Shown here piece after piece: positions 32,284 through 40,021 of a DNA stretch of 40,021 nt. The stretch covers positions 1 through 40,021 of the forward strand of contig CAMDCA010000016.1 of the NCBI GenBank assembly GCA_945889645.1, read 5' to 3'. The stretch's first letter is position 1. The number at the start of each line of letters is the position of its first letter. The stretch is from Rhizobium sp. Q54. GTDB lineage: Bacteria; Pseudomonadota; Alphaproteobacteria; UBA2966; CAIVPW01. A program made the position numbers and the translations under genes. The notes under the pieces were generated by a model. The model had not been told where the DNA came from. It searched no databases and saw nothing but the letters and a program-made list of their open reading frames with translations.

Positions 32284-33474
32284 ATGGCAATGTTGCAGGC
32301 GTCCCGTTCGCGCGGCGGCTTGGAAGTGCCCGATCAAGGGCACACCGTTGAGCTCGGGCGCGAGGTGCCCCTGAAGCTGGACTGCGGCGTAAAGCTCGGT
32401 CCGTTCACTGTGGCTTACCGCACCTACGGCACTCTCAACGAGCAGAAGTCGAACGCCGTCCTGGTGTGCCACGCCCTGTCGGGCGACCAGCACGTTGCCA
32501 GCACCCACCCGATCACCGGCAAGCCCGGCTGGTGGAGCATCCTGGTGGGCCCCGGCCGACCGATCGACCCGGGGCGCTACTTCATCATCTGCGCCAACGT
32601 GCTGGGCGGCTGCATGGGGACCACGGGCCCGGCCAGCATCAATCCGGAGACCAGCCAGCCCTATGGCCTGACCTTCCCGGTCATCACCATCGCCGACATG
32701 GTGCGGGCCCAGGCGATGCTGCTCGACCACCTCGGCATCCAAGAGCTGTTCTGCGTCATCGGCGGCTCAATGGGCGGCATGCAGGCCCTGCAATGGGCGG
32801 CGATGTACCCGGAGCGGGTCCACACCGCCATCCCGATCGCCTGTGCCGCGCGCCATTCGGCCCAGAACATTGCGTTCCACGAGGTCGGGCGCCAGGCCAT
32901 CATGGCCGACCCCGAATGGCGCGGCGGCGAGTACACGCGCCACGGCACAACGCCGCGCGCCGGCCTGGCCGTGGCCCGCATGGCGGCGCACATCACCTAT
33001 CTGTCGGAGGCAGCCCTGCGCCGCAAGTTCGGCCGCAAGCTGCAGAACCGCAGCGCCTTCACCTACGGCTTCGATGCCGACTTCGAGGTCGAGAGCTACT
33101 TGCGCCACCAGGGCATCACGTTTGTGGAGCGGTTCGACGCCAACTCGTACCTCTACATCACGCGCGCCATGGACTACTTCGACATGTCGGCAGACCAGCA
33201 GGGTGTTCTGGCCAGCGTGTTCCGCGACACCAAGGTGCGCTTCTGCCTGGTGTCGTTCACCAGCGACTGGCTGTTCACGACGTGGGAGATGCGCGAGATT
33301 GTGCACGCCCTGAACGCCGTGGCGGCCGACGTCAGCTTCGTCGAGATCGAGACCGACAAGGGCCACGACGCGTTCCTGCTCGATGAGCCGGAACTGCACT
33401 CGACCTTGTCGGGCTTCCTCAACGCGGCGGCGGAGCGTCATGGCATTGCGCACGTAGGCAATACCGCCCCATGA
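32284..33474 (+). CDS. metX: Homoserine O-acyltransferase MetX
   Basis: MetX acylates homoserine (acetyl- or succinyl-CoA donor) in methionine synthesis. The 396-residue alpha/beta hydrolase shows [44 protein letters not shown], the nucleophile elbow [12 protein letters not shown], the RTAQN-like [12 protein letters not shown], YRFDAxSYL-type [19 protein letters not shown] and [12 protein letters not shown] with catalytic Asp and His. The acyl donor cannot be told from motifs alone. It overlaps metW by ATGA and is divergent from the chorismate mutase gene with a 159-nt gap. Confidence 0.95.
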   Translation: MAMLQASRSRGGLEVPDQGHTVELGREVPLKLDCGVKLGPFTVAYRTYGTLNEQKSNAVLVCHALSGDQHVASTHPITGKPGWWSILVGPGRPIDPGRYFIICANVLGGCMGTTGPASINPETSQPYGLTFPVITIADMVRAQAMLLDHLGIQELFCVIGGSMGGMQALQWAAMYPERVHTAIPIACAARHSAQNIAFHEVGRQAIMADPEWRGGEYTRHGTTPRAGLAVARMAAHITYLSEAALRRKFGRKLQNRSAFTYGFDADFEVESYLRHQGITFVERFDANSYLYITRAMDYFDMSADQQGVLASVFRDTKVRFCLVSFTSDWLFTTWEMREIVHALNAVAADVSFVEIETDKGHDAFLLDEPELHSTLSGFLNAAAERHGIAHVGNTAP

Positions 33475-34163
33475 ACGCCGCCATGGCGGCCGCCCAGGCC
33501 GCGCTGTCCCGCACCGATTCGCGGCGGCCGTCCGACATCCGTGTCGATCTGCGCTTGATCGCCGACATGATCCCGCCCGCCTCGCGCGTGCTCGACATCG
33601 GCTGCGGCGACGGCCAGCTTCTGCGCTATCTGGTGCAGGCGCGCGACGTCGTCGGCCGCGGCATCGAGCTGTCCCAGGCCGGCGTGAACGCATCGGTGGC
33701 CCAAGGCCTGAGCGTGGTGCAAGGCGACGCCGACTCGGACCTCGCCAACTATCCCAACCAGGCGTTCGACTACGTGGTGCTGAGCCAGACGCTGCAAGCG
33801 ACGCGCAATCCGCGCCGCGTGGTGTCCGAGCTGGTGCGCATCGGGCGCAAGGCCATCATCTCGTTCCCGAACTTCGGCTACTGGCGCGTGCGCCTGAAAC
33901 TGCTGGCGCAGGGGCGCATGCCGAAGACCGGCGCCCTTGACCACGAGTGGCACGAGACGCCGAACATCCACCTGTGCACGATTCTCGATTTCGTCGATAT
34001 GTGCGCCAAGCTTGGCGCCAAAGTGGAGCGCCGCATCAGCCTGACAGCGGGTGGCCGCACGTCGGTCATGCAATCGTCGCTGCACATGGCCAACCTGTTC
34101 GGCGAGCAGGCGGTGTTCGTCGTCAGCCGGCCGGACCTGACCACCTCGGGACGCGCGCCCTAG
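33471..34163 (+). CDS. metW: Methionine biosynthesis protein MetW
   Basis: The 230-residue protein is a small class I methyltransferase-like protein: [16 protein letters not shown] (SAM-binding motif I), [17 protein letters not shown] and [22 protein letters not shown] split across the middle, with the family segment [17 protein letters not shown]. MetW is regularly coupled to MetX in Proteobacteria and is needed for its activity in some species, by published family knowledge. It overlaps metX by ATGA. Its stop shares CTAG (34160-34163) with the stop of the convergent methyltransferase gene. Confidence 0.93.
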   Translation: MNAAMAAAQAALSRTDSRRPSDIRVDLRLIADMIPPASRVLDIGCGDGQLLRYLVQARDVVGRGIELSQAGVNASVAQGLSVVQGDADSDLANYPNQAFDYVVLSQTLQATRNPRRVVSELVRIGRKAIISFPNFGYWRVRLKLLAQGRMPKTGALDHEWHETPNIHLCTILDFVDMCAKLGAKVERRISLTAGGRTSVMQSSLHMANLFGEQAVFVVSRPDLTTSGRAP

Positions 34164-34879
34164 CGGTCCGCCGAGGCTGCGGCGACCGGGCGGCGCTGCA
34201 CCGCTACGGCTGGACGCACCATGGCGTACATCTGCTTGGTCGCCTCGGCCACCAACACACCCCCGACACCGATGCCCCGCTGGCCGAGCTTTTCGAATGC
34301 CGGCGCGCTGCGCAGCATGAAGCGCGACCGCAGCGGCGGCGTGTAGAGGCAACTGCGCACCGAGGCCGGCGTGAACAGGTTCTCGCTGAGCAGCCGGTGG
34401 ATTTGCTGCGGCGTAAACGGATGACCGTGGCCGAGTGGGGTGCGATCGAGGCGAGCCCAGATGCCGTGCCGGTTCGGCACTACGACCAGTAGCCGGCCTT
34501 CGGCCGAGAGCACGCGCCACACCTCGCGCAGCATCTGCCGCGCCATCTCGCTGTGCTCCAGCGCGTGCACCAAGAGGACTCGGTCGAAGGACTGGTCCGG
34601 AACCGGGAGCGAGGTTTCGACGCTTAACAACGTGCGGTTGGCCTCGCGGTCGTCCCGCGGCCAGCGATGTACGCCCTGGGCCGCGGGCATTACGCCGACG
34701 ACGCGCGCCGCTTCCTCGACGAAGGGCCGCAGGTACGGGATGGCATAGCCCAACCCCAGCACGGCCAGCCCGCGCGCGCTTGGCCATGCCTCGCGGATGC
34801 GGCGCCCGACATATCGGCGGGTGATCTGGCCGAGCCCGGTACCATAGAAATCACGGAGGTCGGCAACGGCCGGGGGCAT
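34160..34879 (-). CDS. Class I SAM-dependent methyltransferase
   Basis: The 239-residue protein resembles the UbiE-type methyltransferase fold: LAVLGLGYAIPYLRPF (motif I, degenerate with Gly-x-Gly), PDQSFDRVLLVHALEHSE (motif with HALEH) and the later GRLLVVVPNRHGIW. The first motif has GLGYA rather than the usual D-x-G-x-G, but related alphaproteobacterial proteins share this, as I recall. It is usually found beside glyoxalase II in such genomes, as here, in divergent orientation with a gap of 174 nt. The substrate is unknown. Confidence 0.85.
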   Translation of the reverse strand: MPPAVADLRDFYGTGLGQITRRYVGRRIREAWPSARGLAVLGLGYAIPYLRPFVEEAARVVGVMPAAQGVHRWPRDDREANRTLLSVETSLPVPDQSFDRVLLVHALEHSEMARQMLREVWRVLSAEGRLLVVVPNRHGIWARLDRTPLGHGHPFTPQQIHRLLSENLFTPASVRSCLYTPPLRSRFMLRSAPAFEKLGQRGIGVGGVLVAEATKQMYAMVRPAVAVQRRPVAAASADR

Positions 34880-34941
34880 CGCCAGCTACCTTATCACCGG
34901 TACCCAACAGACGTCTTATTCCCGCCCCGCGTGTGCCAGAA

Positions 34942-34969
34942 TTGACGCAAGGTCGGTTCCGACTAGACT
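34942..34969 (+). promoter_or_regulatory. Candidate promoter for gloB
   Basis: TTGACG (34942-34947) and TAGACT (34964-34969) are separated by 16 nt. The -35 element matches five of six consensus bases and the -10 four of six. Transcription would begin near 34976, about 78 nt before the gloB ATG. Confidence 0.4.
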
Positions 34970-35053
34970 GGCCGTTCGTTTCGCCCGGGGGGTCCGGGCC
35001 GACAGGGTGTGCCGTGGCATGACCCTTTTGGGCACAGGGCGTGTGGGTTCGAG

Positions 35054-35824
35054 ATGGCACGGATCGACGTAAAGGTCATCAAGGTCCTACGCGACAACTA
35101 CGTCTTTCTGCTGAACCATCGGGCCAGCGGGGCCAGCGCCGTCGTAGACCCCGGCATCGCCGGGCCGATCGTCACCAAGGTCGATCAGTTGGGCTGGCGC
35201 GTGCGCAAGATCCTGTGCACCCACCACCACGCCGACCAGATCGGCGGCAACCTGGACATCAAGCGCTCGTTCCACTGCGAGGTCGTTGGCCCGCGCGCCG
35301 AGGCCGCCCGCATCCCGGGCATCACGTCCGAGGTCGGCGACGGCGACAAGGTGAGCATGGGCGAGGCCGAGGCGACCGTCCTCGACCTCCCGGGCCATAC
35401 CGCCGGACACATCGGCTACTGGTTCAAGGACTCCAGCATCCTCTTCTGTGGCGACGTGCTGTACCCGATGGGCTGCGGTCGGCTGTTCGAGGGCACGGCC
35501 GAGCAGATGTGGCAATCGCTGCTCAAGATCCGCGCCCTGCCACCGGACACCAAGATCTACTGCGCGCACGAATATGCCGAGCGGAACTACAAGTTCGCGC
35601 GCGGCTTCGACCGCGACAACGCGGTCCTGAGGAAGCGCGGCGAAGACTACCGCACCCTGCTGCAGGGCGACGCCGTCGGCGTTCCGTTCACCCTGTCAGA
35701 CGAGATCGCCATCAACCCGTTCCTGCGTGCCGACGACCCTGCGTTCCAGCGTCAGATCGGCATGGCCGGCAAGAACCCTGTCGAAGTGTTTGCCGAGTTG
35801 CGCCGCCGCCGCGACGAGAGTTGA
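35054..35824 (+). CDS. gloB: Hydroxyacylglutathione hydrolase (glyoxalase II) with changed zinc motif
   Basis: Glyoxalase II hydrolyses S-lactoylglutathione to lactate and glutathione. The 256-residue protein has the metallo-beta-lactamase fold with LPGHTAGHI (His115), CGD (Asp134), GCGRLFEGTAEQM and CAHEYAERN (His172), and a normal C-terminal domain. The first metal motif reads THHHADQIGGN, whereas the family has THHHADHIGGN. The changed residue is Gln62 (CAG at 35237-35239 instead of CAC/CAT), a ligand of the second metal. Its activity may be low or its metal use altered. All other ligands are intact. Confidence 0.92.
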   Translation: MARIDVKVIKVLRDNYVFLLNHRASGASAVVDPGIAGPIVTKVDQLGWRVRKILCTHHHADQIGGNLDIKRSFHCEVVGPRAEAARIPGITSEVGDGDKVSMGEAEATVLDLPGHTAGHIGYWFKDSSILFCGDVLYPMGCGRLFEGTAEQMWQSLLKIRALPPDTKIYCAHEYAERNYKFARGFDRDNAVLRKRGEDYRTLLQGDAVGVPFTLSDEIAINPFLRADDPAFQRQIGMAGKNPVEVFAELRRRRDES

Positions 35825-35842
35825 GCCGTCCGAGATACTCCT

Positions 35843-35862
35843 CGGCGGCGCGTTCGCCGCCG
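35843..35862. other. 8-bp hairpin after gloB; otherwise empty gap to 36082
   Basis: CGGCGGCG (35843-35850) and CGCCGCCG (35855-35862) pair around CGTT, 18 nt after the gloB stop, as a possible weak terminator without a T-tract. The rest of 35825-36082 has no gene I can support on either strand. Confidence 0.3.
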
Positions 35863-36082
35863 CCAGTAGGCGCCGCCACCATCGACGACAGTCGGGCCGT
35901 GTCCGAACGCCCGCGCGGCATTGCTCTGCCGGCTTCCCTGCCCTTCGCAGCGACAGCACGGACCCATATGCCCGCCTGGCGTCTGACGCACGCGCTGGTG
36001 CTGTTGGGACCGGTCCTGTCGCACCGCGGCCCCGCGTAGCCCTTCCTGGACTCGCGCCGCCAACGGCGTTACTCCGCCGGGC

Positions 36083-37084
36083 GTGAAGATCTGCATCTTT
36101 GGCGCCGGAGCAATCGGCGCCTATCTGGGCGCCTGCTTGACGGCCGGCGGCCGTGATGAGGTCGTGCTGGTGGCGCGCGGCGCGCGCTGTGCGGCCATGC
36201 GCGGCGACGGAGTACGCATCCAGCGCGCCGGCCAGACGGCGCAAGCGGTCGCCTGCACCGACTCGCCCCGATCCTTGCCCACCCAAGACGTGGTGTTCCT
36301 GACCACCAAGGCGCACGACGCGCCGAGCACCGCCCACGAGGTCGCCTCACTGCTCGGGCCGGAGACAACAGTCGTCACGGCGATGAACGGCGTGCCGTGG
36401 TGGTACTTCGCCGACCTGACCGGCCCGCATCGCGACGCGACGCTGCGCAGCGTCGATCCTGGCGGCATCCTGAAGGACACCATTCTGGCATCGCGCGTGG
36501 TGGGTGCGGTGGTGTGGACTGCGGCGACAATGGTCGAGCCTGGGGTTGTGCAGGTGCGGGAGGCGATGCGCCTGGCACTCGGCGAGCCGAGCGGCGCCGA
36601 CACCGAGCGCCTTCGGCACATTCGCGCCGCACTCGATGCGGCCGGAGTCGAAGTCGCCACGACGCGGGACATTCGCGCTGAGGTCTGGCTCAAGCTTTGG
36701 GGCAACTTGGCGTTCAATCCCATCAGCGTCCTGACCCGCGCGACTTTGTCGGGAATCGCCCGCGACCCCGGTGGCCGCGCCGCGGTGCGAGCAATGATGG
36801 TCGAAGCCGAGGCGGTCGCGCACACACTCGGCGTCCGCTTCCCCGTCGACGTTGATCAGCGCATCTCCATGGCCGAGGGCATCGGCCCACACCCGACGTC
36901 GTCCTTGCAGGATCTCGACGCCGGCAAGGCCGTCGAGCTTGCTGCATTGAGTGGCGCGGTGCTGGAGATGGCGGCGCTGGTCGGCGTCGCGACGCCAACT
37001 CTCGCGCTGGTGCACGGCCTTGCACAGTTGCGTGTGCGCGACAGTGTGCCGCACGCAAATGTGGGCGCGATCACGAGCAGATAG
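36083..37084 (+). CDS. 2-dehydropantoate 2-reductase family protein
   Basis: The 333-residue protein belongs to the PanE/ApbA family, NADPH-dependent reductases of the ketopantoate type. It shows the Rossmann motif MKICIFGAGAIGAYLGA, FLTTKAHD with a catalytic-type lysine, TAMNGVPWW, and the C-terminal EVWLKLWGNLAFNPISVLT and HPTSSLQDLDAGKAVE with the Ser and Glu typical of substrate binding. A paralogue of PanE acting on another 2-keto acid is equally likely, so no symbol is given. GTG is the start codon. It is a single gene. Confidence 0.88.
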   Translation: MKICIFGAGAIGAYLGACLTAGGRDEVVLVARGARCAAMRGDGVRIQRAGQTAQAVACTDSPRSLPTQDVVFLTTKAHDAPSTAHEVASLLGPETTVVTAMNGVPWWYFADLTGPHRDATLRSVDPGGILKDTILASRVVGAVVWTAATMVEPGVVQVREAMRLALGEPSGADTERLRHIRAALDAAGVEVATTRDIRAEVWLKLWGNLAFNPISVLTRATLSGIARDPGGRAAVRAMMVEAEAVAHTLGVRFPVDVDQRISMAEGIGPHPTSSLQDLDAGKAVELAALSGAVLEMAALVGVATPTLALVHGLAQLRVRDSVPHANVGAITSR

Positions 37085-37295
37085 GAGCGCGCGCCCGCGA
37101 ATTCAAGAACCCGTGAACCGCGCGCTGTGCATCCGGTGACTTAATAACAACGTCGCGACATTCTGGCACAGCACCTTGCACCACCCCGTTGGCAGTACCA
37201 CTTCCGCAACAGGCGCCGAGCTACAGGTTGGCCGATCCCGGCCGCGGACACTCGGTTGTCTGTTTCGAAGCACAATTCCCTACGGAGAGATGACC

Positions 37296-37610
37296 ATGAA
37301 CGTGAAGAACATCCTGGGCGGCGCACTGGTTGCCGCAGTTTCCGCTACCGCCGTTGCGCCGATTGCTTCGGCCGCGACCATCAACGTTGTCCCCGCCGCG
37401 TACGCTGACGGTCTCGTGACCGCGGTCGACGCCAAGGCGAACACCATCACGGTCAACAACCAGACCTACACGCTGCGCTCCCCGCTCGATGGCTTTGACG
37501 GCGTCACCGCGGGCAGCGAAGTCAACATTGCCTACGTCGTGCAGAACGGGAAGCGCGTGATCCTCGCGGTCACCCCCGTCGCCGAAGAGACCGACGAAGC
37601 GGTCGAGTAA
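37296..37610 (+). CDS. DUF1344-like small secreted protein
   Basis: The 104-residue protein has a signal peptide (about 22 residues, ending IASA) and a small beta-barrel-like domain with GLVTAVDAKANTITVNNQTY and a closing VNIAYVVQNGKRVILAV, the pattern of DUF1344. The function is unknown. The start at 37296 has the best spacing to the ribosome binding site GGAGAG; an in-frame ATG at 37290 lies too close to it. A strong terminator follows. Its codon use and stand-alone setting with a clean terminator suggest a highly transcribed small gene. Confidence 0.75.
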   Translation: MNVKNILGGALVAAVSATAVAPIASAATINVVPAAYADGLVTAVDAKANTITVNNQTYTLRSPLDGFDGVTAGSEVNIAYVVQNGKRVILAVTPVAEETDEAVE

Positions 37611-37657
37611 CGACGCGATCATACGGACGAGCGGGCCCCTCCCCCTGCTCCCCGCCC

Positions 37658-37698
37658 AACGGGCGCGCCCTTCAGGCGCGCCCGTTTTCTTCTTTCTT
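37658..37698 (+). terminator. Strong rho-independent terminator
   Basis: AACGGGCGCGCC (37658-37669) pairs perfectly over 12 bp with GGCGCGCCCGTT (37675-37686) around a 5-nt loop, followed by TTCTTCTTTCTT. It lies 48 nt after the DUF1344-like stop and ends that transcript. Confidence 0.93.
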
Positions 37699-37862
37699 GC
37701 GCTGGGCAGTTTTGCGCCCCGGCCAAGACTCGGCTACGCCACGCACGATAACGAAGAGGGCATCGCCGGCGGCTTCAACGGACCTCGTCCGTTTCGCTAT
37801 GCGGAGTCCGCCGGTCTGCTAAGGTCGCGCGGCATCGTTCCCGCCGGCCAGCGTTGGCGACC

Positions 37863-38600
37863 ATGTCTTTGTTTCCCCCCGCACTCAGTTGGCGTGCCCG
37901 CGCAACGTATGTCGCGCACGCCGGCAAAGCCGTATTCCGCCAGCACCACCGCGATCTGCTGCCGGCGCTGCGGCCGATGCTGCCGGCGGACGGCGTCGTG
38001 CTCGACGTCGGCGCCCATGCCGGTCAGTTCGCCAAGCTGTTTGCCGGGCTGGTGCCCGAAGGCACCGTCTACGCGTTCGAACCGTCGGCCTATGCCCGCT
38101 CGATCCTGACCTTGGCGGTACGGGCGCGGCGGTTGCGCAACATCGCGGTGGTCGCCGCCGCGCTTGGCGACAAGCCGGGCGAGGCGTCGTTGTCGACCCC
38201 GGTGAAGGCGGCGGGCAGCGTCCGCTTCGGCCTTGCGCACCTCGGCACTGGCGGCAGCGGGAGTCCGGGCGCAGCGACGCGAGCCGAGGCCGTTCCGGTC
38301 ACCACTGTCGACGCGTTCATTGCGGAACGCGCCATTCCGCGCGTCAGCTTCGTGAAGGCCGACGTTGAAGGGTGGGAGATGCGCATGTTGACCGGAGCCG
38401 CGGGGACCATCCGCCGCTTCCGGCCGCCGATGCTGATCGAATTGGTCGACGGCCATCTGCGCCGCGCCGGCGACACGCTGGAGTCGGCGTGGAGCCTGCT
38501 GACCACATGGGGCTATGAGGCCCACACGTGGACGAACGGGCGCCTCGCGCGGTGCGAGGCTCCGCGCGATGGCGACTGCTTCTGGCTGCCCGCCGGCTAG
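37863..38600 (+). CDS. FkbM family methyltransferase
   Basis: The 245-residue protein has the FkbM fold: GVVLDVGAHAGQFAKLF (SAM motif I), GTVYAFEPSAYA, RNIAVVAAALGDKPG, TTVDAFIAE and VSFVKADVEGWEMRMLTGA, all standard. FkbM enzymes O-methylate sugars or polyketides. Its partner by position is flagellin: the two stops share CTAG (38597-38600). Methylation of a flagellin glycan is therefore possible but unproven. ATG 37863 is chosen over the upstream TTG. Confidence 0.88.
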   Translation: MSLFPPALSWRARATYVAHAGKAVFRQHHRDLLPALRPMLPADGVVLDVGAHAGQFAKLFAGLVPEGTVYAFEPSAYARSILTLAVRARRLRNIAVVAAALGDKPGEASLSTPVKAAGSVRFGLAHLGTGGSGSPGAATRAEAVPVTTVDAFIAERAIPRVSFVKADVEGWEMRMLTGAAGTIRRFRPPMLIELVDGHLRRAGDTLESAWSLLTTWGYEAHTWTNGRLARCEAPRDGDCFWLPAG

Positions 38601-39415
38601 TCCTGGAACAAGTTCAGGATCGCCTTCGGCGCGCTGTTGGCAATCGATAGCGCCGCGACCCCGAGCTGTTCCTTGATCTGTAGCGCCTCGATCTGCGCCG
38701 CCTCTGACGCCAGATCGGCGTCCACCATGTTGCCGACACTCTCCTTTAGGACATCCACCAGCTTGGTGGTGAAGTCGGCCTGAATCTCGAGACGCCGGGA
38801 TGCCGTGCCGAGCGCGGTCAGCGCCGACGACACGGTGACAATGGCCTGGCTGATCACCGTCACCGCCGTCGCCGCGGCACTGGCCGAGTCGAGGGCAGCG
38901 GTGTGGATCGCCAGCGACGTGATGTCCAGGTGCGCGGCGCTCACGGTGATCGTGCTGCCGTCCACCGTGCTGAGGACCTTCAGGCTGGTGGACGCCGACT
39001 CGATCAGGTTCTTGCCGTTGAAATCGGCGGTCCCGACGACGGTCAATATCTGGCTGCGCAAGGACGTGAACTCCTCGTGCAACGCCGCCTGTGACGCCGC
39101 ATCGAGACCCGACTGGCTCGCCTCGACGGCCTTGGCCTTCATCTCGGTGAGAAGGTCGGAGACCGCCGTGGCGCCATCGATGGCGACGTCGACCGTCGAT
39201 TCGCCGAGCGCCAGGGACTTCTTTACGGCCCCGATGCCGGCGATCTCGCCGCGCAGATTTTGCGCCATGGCGAACGTCGCTGGGTCGTCCTTGGGTCCGT
39301 TAACCCTAAGGCCGGTGGTGACGCGCAACTGAGCCGTGGCGATGTCCCGCGAATTGCGGTTCAGCGCCTGCAACGCGAGCATGGAGCCCGCATTGGTATT
39401 GACGGAGACGACCAT
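38597..39415 (-). CDS. Flagellin
   Basis: The 272-residue protein is a short flagellin that consists of the conserved D0/D1 ends with only a small middle. N-terminal features are SVNTNAGSMLALQALNRNS and VTTGLRVNGPKDDPATFAMAQ; C-terminal features are DADLASEAAQIEALQIKEQLG and IANSAPKAILNLFQD. It lacks D2/D3, like many alphaproteobacterial flagellins. The surface would be built mainly from D1. No other flagellar gene lies in the window. The 246-nt gap upstream holds a candidate promoter. Confidence 0.93.
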   Translation of the reverse strand: MVVSVNTNAGSMLALQALNRNSRDIATAQLRVTTGLRVNGPKDDPATFAMAQNLRGEIAGIGAVKKSLALGESTVDVAIDGATAVSDLLTEMKAKAVEASQSGLDAASQAALHEEFTSLRSQILTVVGTADFNGKNLIESASTSLKVLSTVDGSTITVSAAHLDITSLAIHTAALDSASAAATAVTVISQAIVTVSSALTALGTASRRLEIQADFTTKLVDVLKESVGNMVDADLASEAAQIEALQIKEQLGVAALSIANSAPKAILNLFQD

Positions 39416-39555
39416 GGCCGTCTCTCCCCATATTCTTTGTTTGAGCGTTTTGCTGCTGACGCGACCGGGCCCGCGAACTACTGCCGCGGCTTGGCTTTGC
39501 CGGTCGCCGGCGCCGCTTCCCCGATGTTCTTCGGGTGGGGGCCGGAATGAGGTTA

Positions 39556-39584
39556 AGCATAGCGAGTCGCCTCGGGCGTCGCAA
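39556..39584 (-). promoter_or_regulatory. Candidate promoter for the flagellin gene
   Basis: On the minus strand TTGCGA and TATGCT are separated by 17 nt, each four of six to consensus. The leader to the flagellin ATG would be about 135 nt. I found no convincing sigma-28 or sigma-54 site in this region. Confidence 0.3.
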
Positions 39585-39661
39585 GAAGGGCGGCGGCCTT
39601 CGGCCCTGCGCGCCGGGCCTTGTGGCTGCGGAGGGCCCTGGGCTAGTCTCCGGCCCCTTCC

Positions 39662-39751
39662 GGAGGGGTGCCAGAGTGGCCGATCGGGGCGGTCTCGAAA
39701 ACCGTTGTGCTCGCAAGAGTACCGTGGGTTCGAATCCCACCCCCTCCGCCA
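39662..39751 (+). tRNA. tRNA-Ser (anticodon CGA)
   Basis: The 90-nt class II tRNA has acceptor arms GGAGGGG and CCCCTCC, discriminator G and encoded CCA. The anticodon loop is CTCGAAA, giving CGA, which reads UCG. A long variable arm (with TGTGCTCGCAAGAGTACC) and the T-loop GGTTCGAATCC are present. tRNA-Ser 3' ends are common integration sites; no integrase is visible here. Confidence 0.97.
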
Positions 39752-39810
39752 ACTTCTATCGCGACAACGCTCTCCGCCTCAGGGCGGCACAGACAAAAAC
39801 CCCAGTATCC

Positions 39811-39852
39811 GCGCGGTTCACCTTTCAAAGCTGTTGACCGAGTGAACCGCGC
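39811..39852. repeat. Perfect 11-bp inverted repeat downstream of tRNA-Ser
   Basis: GCGCGGTTCAC (39811-39821) and GTGAACCGCGC (39842-39852) are exact reverse complements around a 20-nt loop. The element starts 60 nt after the tRNA. There is no T-tract. Confidence 0.65.
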
Positions 39853-39966
39853 CGGAGTCCGAAATCGTCTCTCTCCGGCCCGTATTCTCCAAACCTCCTG
39901 ACTTCGGCAAAACAGTACGGATTTTTAAGCGGCTGATTTGCCGGCGTTATTCGACATTGGGATTTC

Positions 39967-40018
39967 GGGCGTTTCGAATCTCTCTCGGGCCGCGAGAGAC
40001 AATCGAATCGAAATGCCC
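39967..40018. repeat. Long imperfect hairpin at the window edge
   Basis: An outer 11-bp stem (39967-39977 with 40008-40018; ten Watson-Crick pairs and one G-U) and an inner 7-bp stem (TCTCTCG 39981-39987 with CGAGAGA 39993-39999) form a hairpin of 18 pairs. The final 120 nt of the window are richer in A+T than the average, so a new unit may begin here. It could not be followed further. Confidence 0.55.
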
Positions 40019-40021
40019 AGC

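Noticed and set aside
37164-37180. Sigma-54-like TGGCAC...TTGCA upstream of the DUF1344-like gene
   Set aside because: The spacing between GG and GC is 11 nt rather than the required 10.
1-40021. CRISPR array
   Set aside because: No regularly spaced direct repeats were seen; the repeats present are dispersed and palindromic.

Overview
The window is about 40 kb of GC-rich, densely packed chromosomal DNA that looks alphaproteobacterial, most like the Rhodospirillales and relatives. This rests on gene content and order (inference, no database search): a YqaA-DsbB-COQ7 run, HIG1 protein next to a PduO-type adenosyltransferase and etfBA, argH-LptM-like lipoprotein-lysA, TIGR02302/DUF4175, MJ0042 zinc-ribbon/DUF3426, ftsEX, paired DUF2125 proteins, tyrC-hisC-chorismate mutase, metX-metW, glyoxalase II and a short alphaproteobacterial flagellin. 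Many neighbours overlap by ATGA, TGATG or TAATG junctions.

Layout. 1-670: a perfect 17-bp inverted repeat, a small membrane protein and tRNA-Leu(CAA). 865-5105: a VTT membrane protein, DsbB, COQ7, then a copper set (small His-rich secreted protein, YcnI, CopC-CopD fusion). 5267-8102: HNH endonuclease, esterase, DUF3052-like protein, HIG1 protein and cobalamin adenosyltransferase. 8149-13196: a structured RNA-like element, a CPA1 cation/proton antiporter with a cyclic-nucleotide-type domain, etfB, etfA and a 3-hydroxyacyl-CoA dehydrogenase gene interrupted by an in-frame TAA. 13336-19370: TlpA-type thioredoxin, argH, small lipoprotein, lysA and TIGR02302. 19399-22437: a VOC gene bracketed by direct repeats, zinc-ribbon protein, two more copies of the structured element, ftsE and ftsX. 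22446-25000: an accessory-looking stretch with pseudoazurin, cytochrome P460, a secreted protein of unknown function and a degraded DUF5681 gene. 25088-29662: a strong promoter, B12-dependent ribonucleotide reductase and two DUF2125 proteins. 29659-37084: tyrC, hisC, a truncated chorismate mutase, metX, metW, a methyltransferase, glyoxalase II with a changed metal ligand and a ketopantoate reductase-like protein. 37296-40021: DUF1344-like protein with a clear terminator, FkbM methyltransferase, flagellin, tRNA-Ser(CGA) and two long hairpins.

How it works together. The adenosyltransferase can supply adenosylcobalamin to the class II ribonucleotide reductase. TyrC, HisC and chorismate mutase form an aromatic amino acid operon, and MetX/MetW belong to methionine synthesis. 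ArgH and LysA complete arginine and lysine synthesis. FtsE and FtsX form the divisome ABC module. P460 and pseudoazurin look like a small periplasmic N-oxide or hydroxylamine redox unit.

The most unusual signals are: (i) three hairpins sharing a 17-nt loop with changing but still pairing stems, two of them directly before start codons; (ii) signs of gene decay or loss of function (hbd stop, chorismate mutase deletion, GloB His-to-Gln, DUF5681 without a stop); (iii) the P460-pseudoazurin pair with a 16-bp perfect palindrome upstream.
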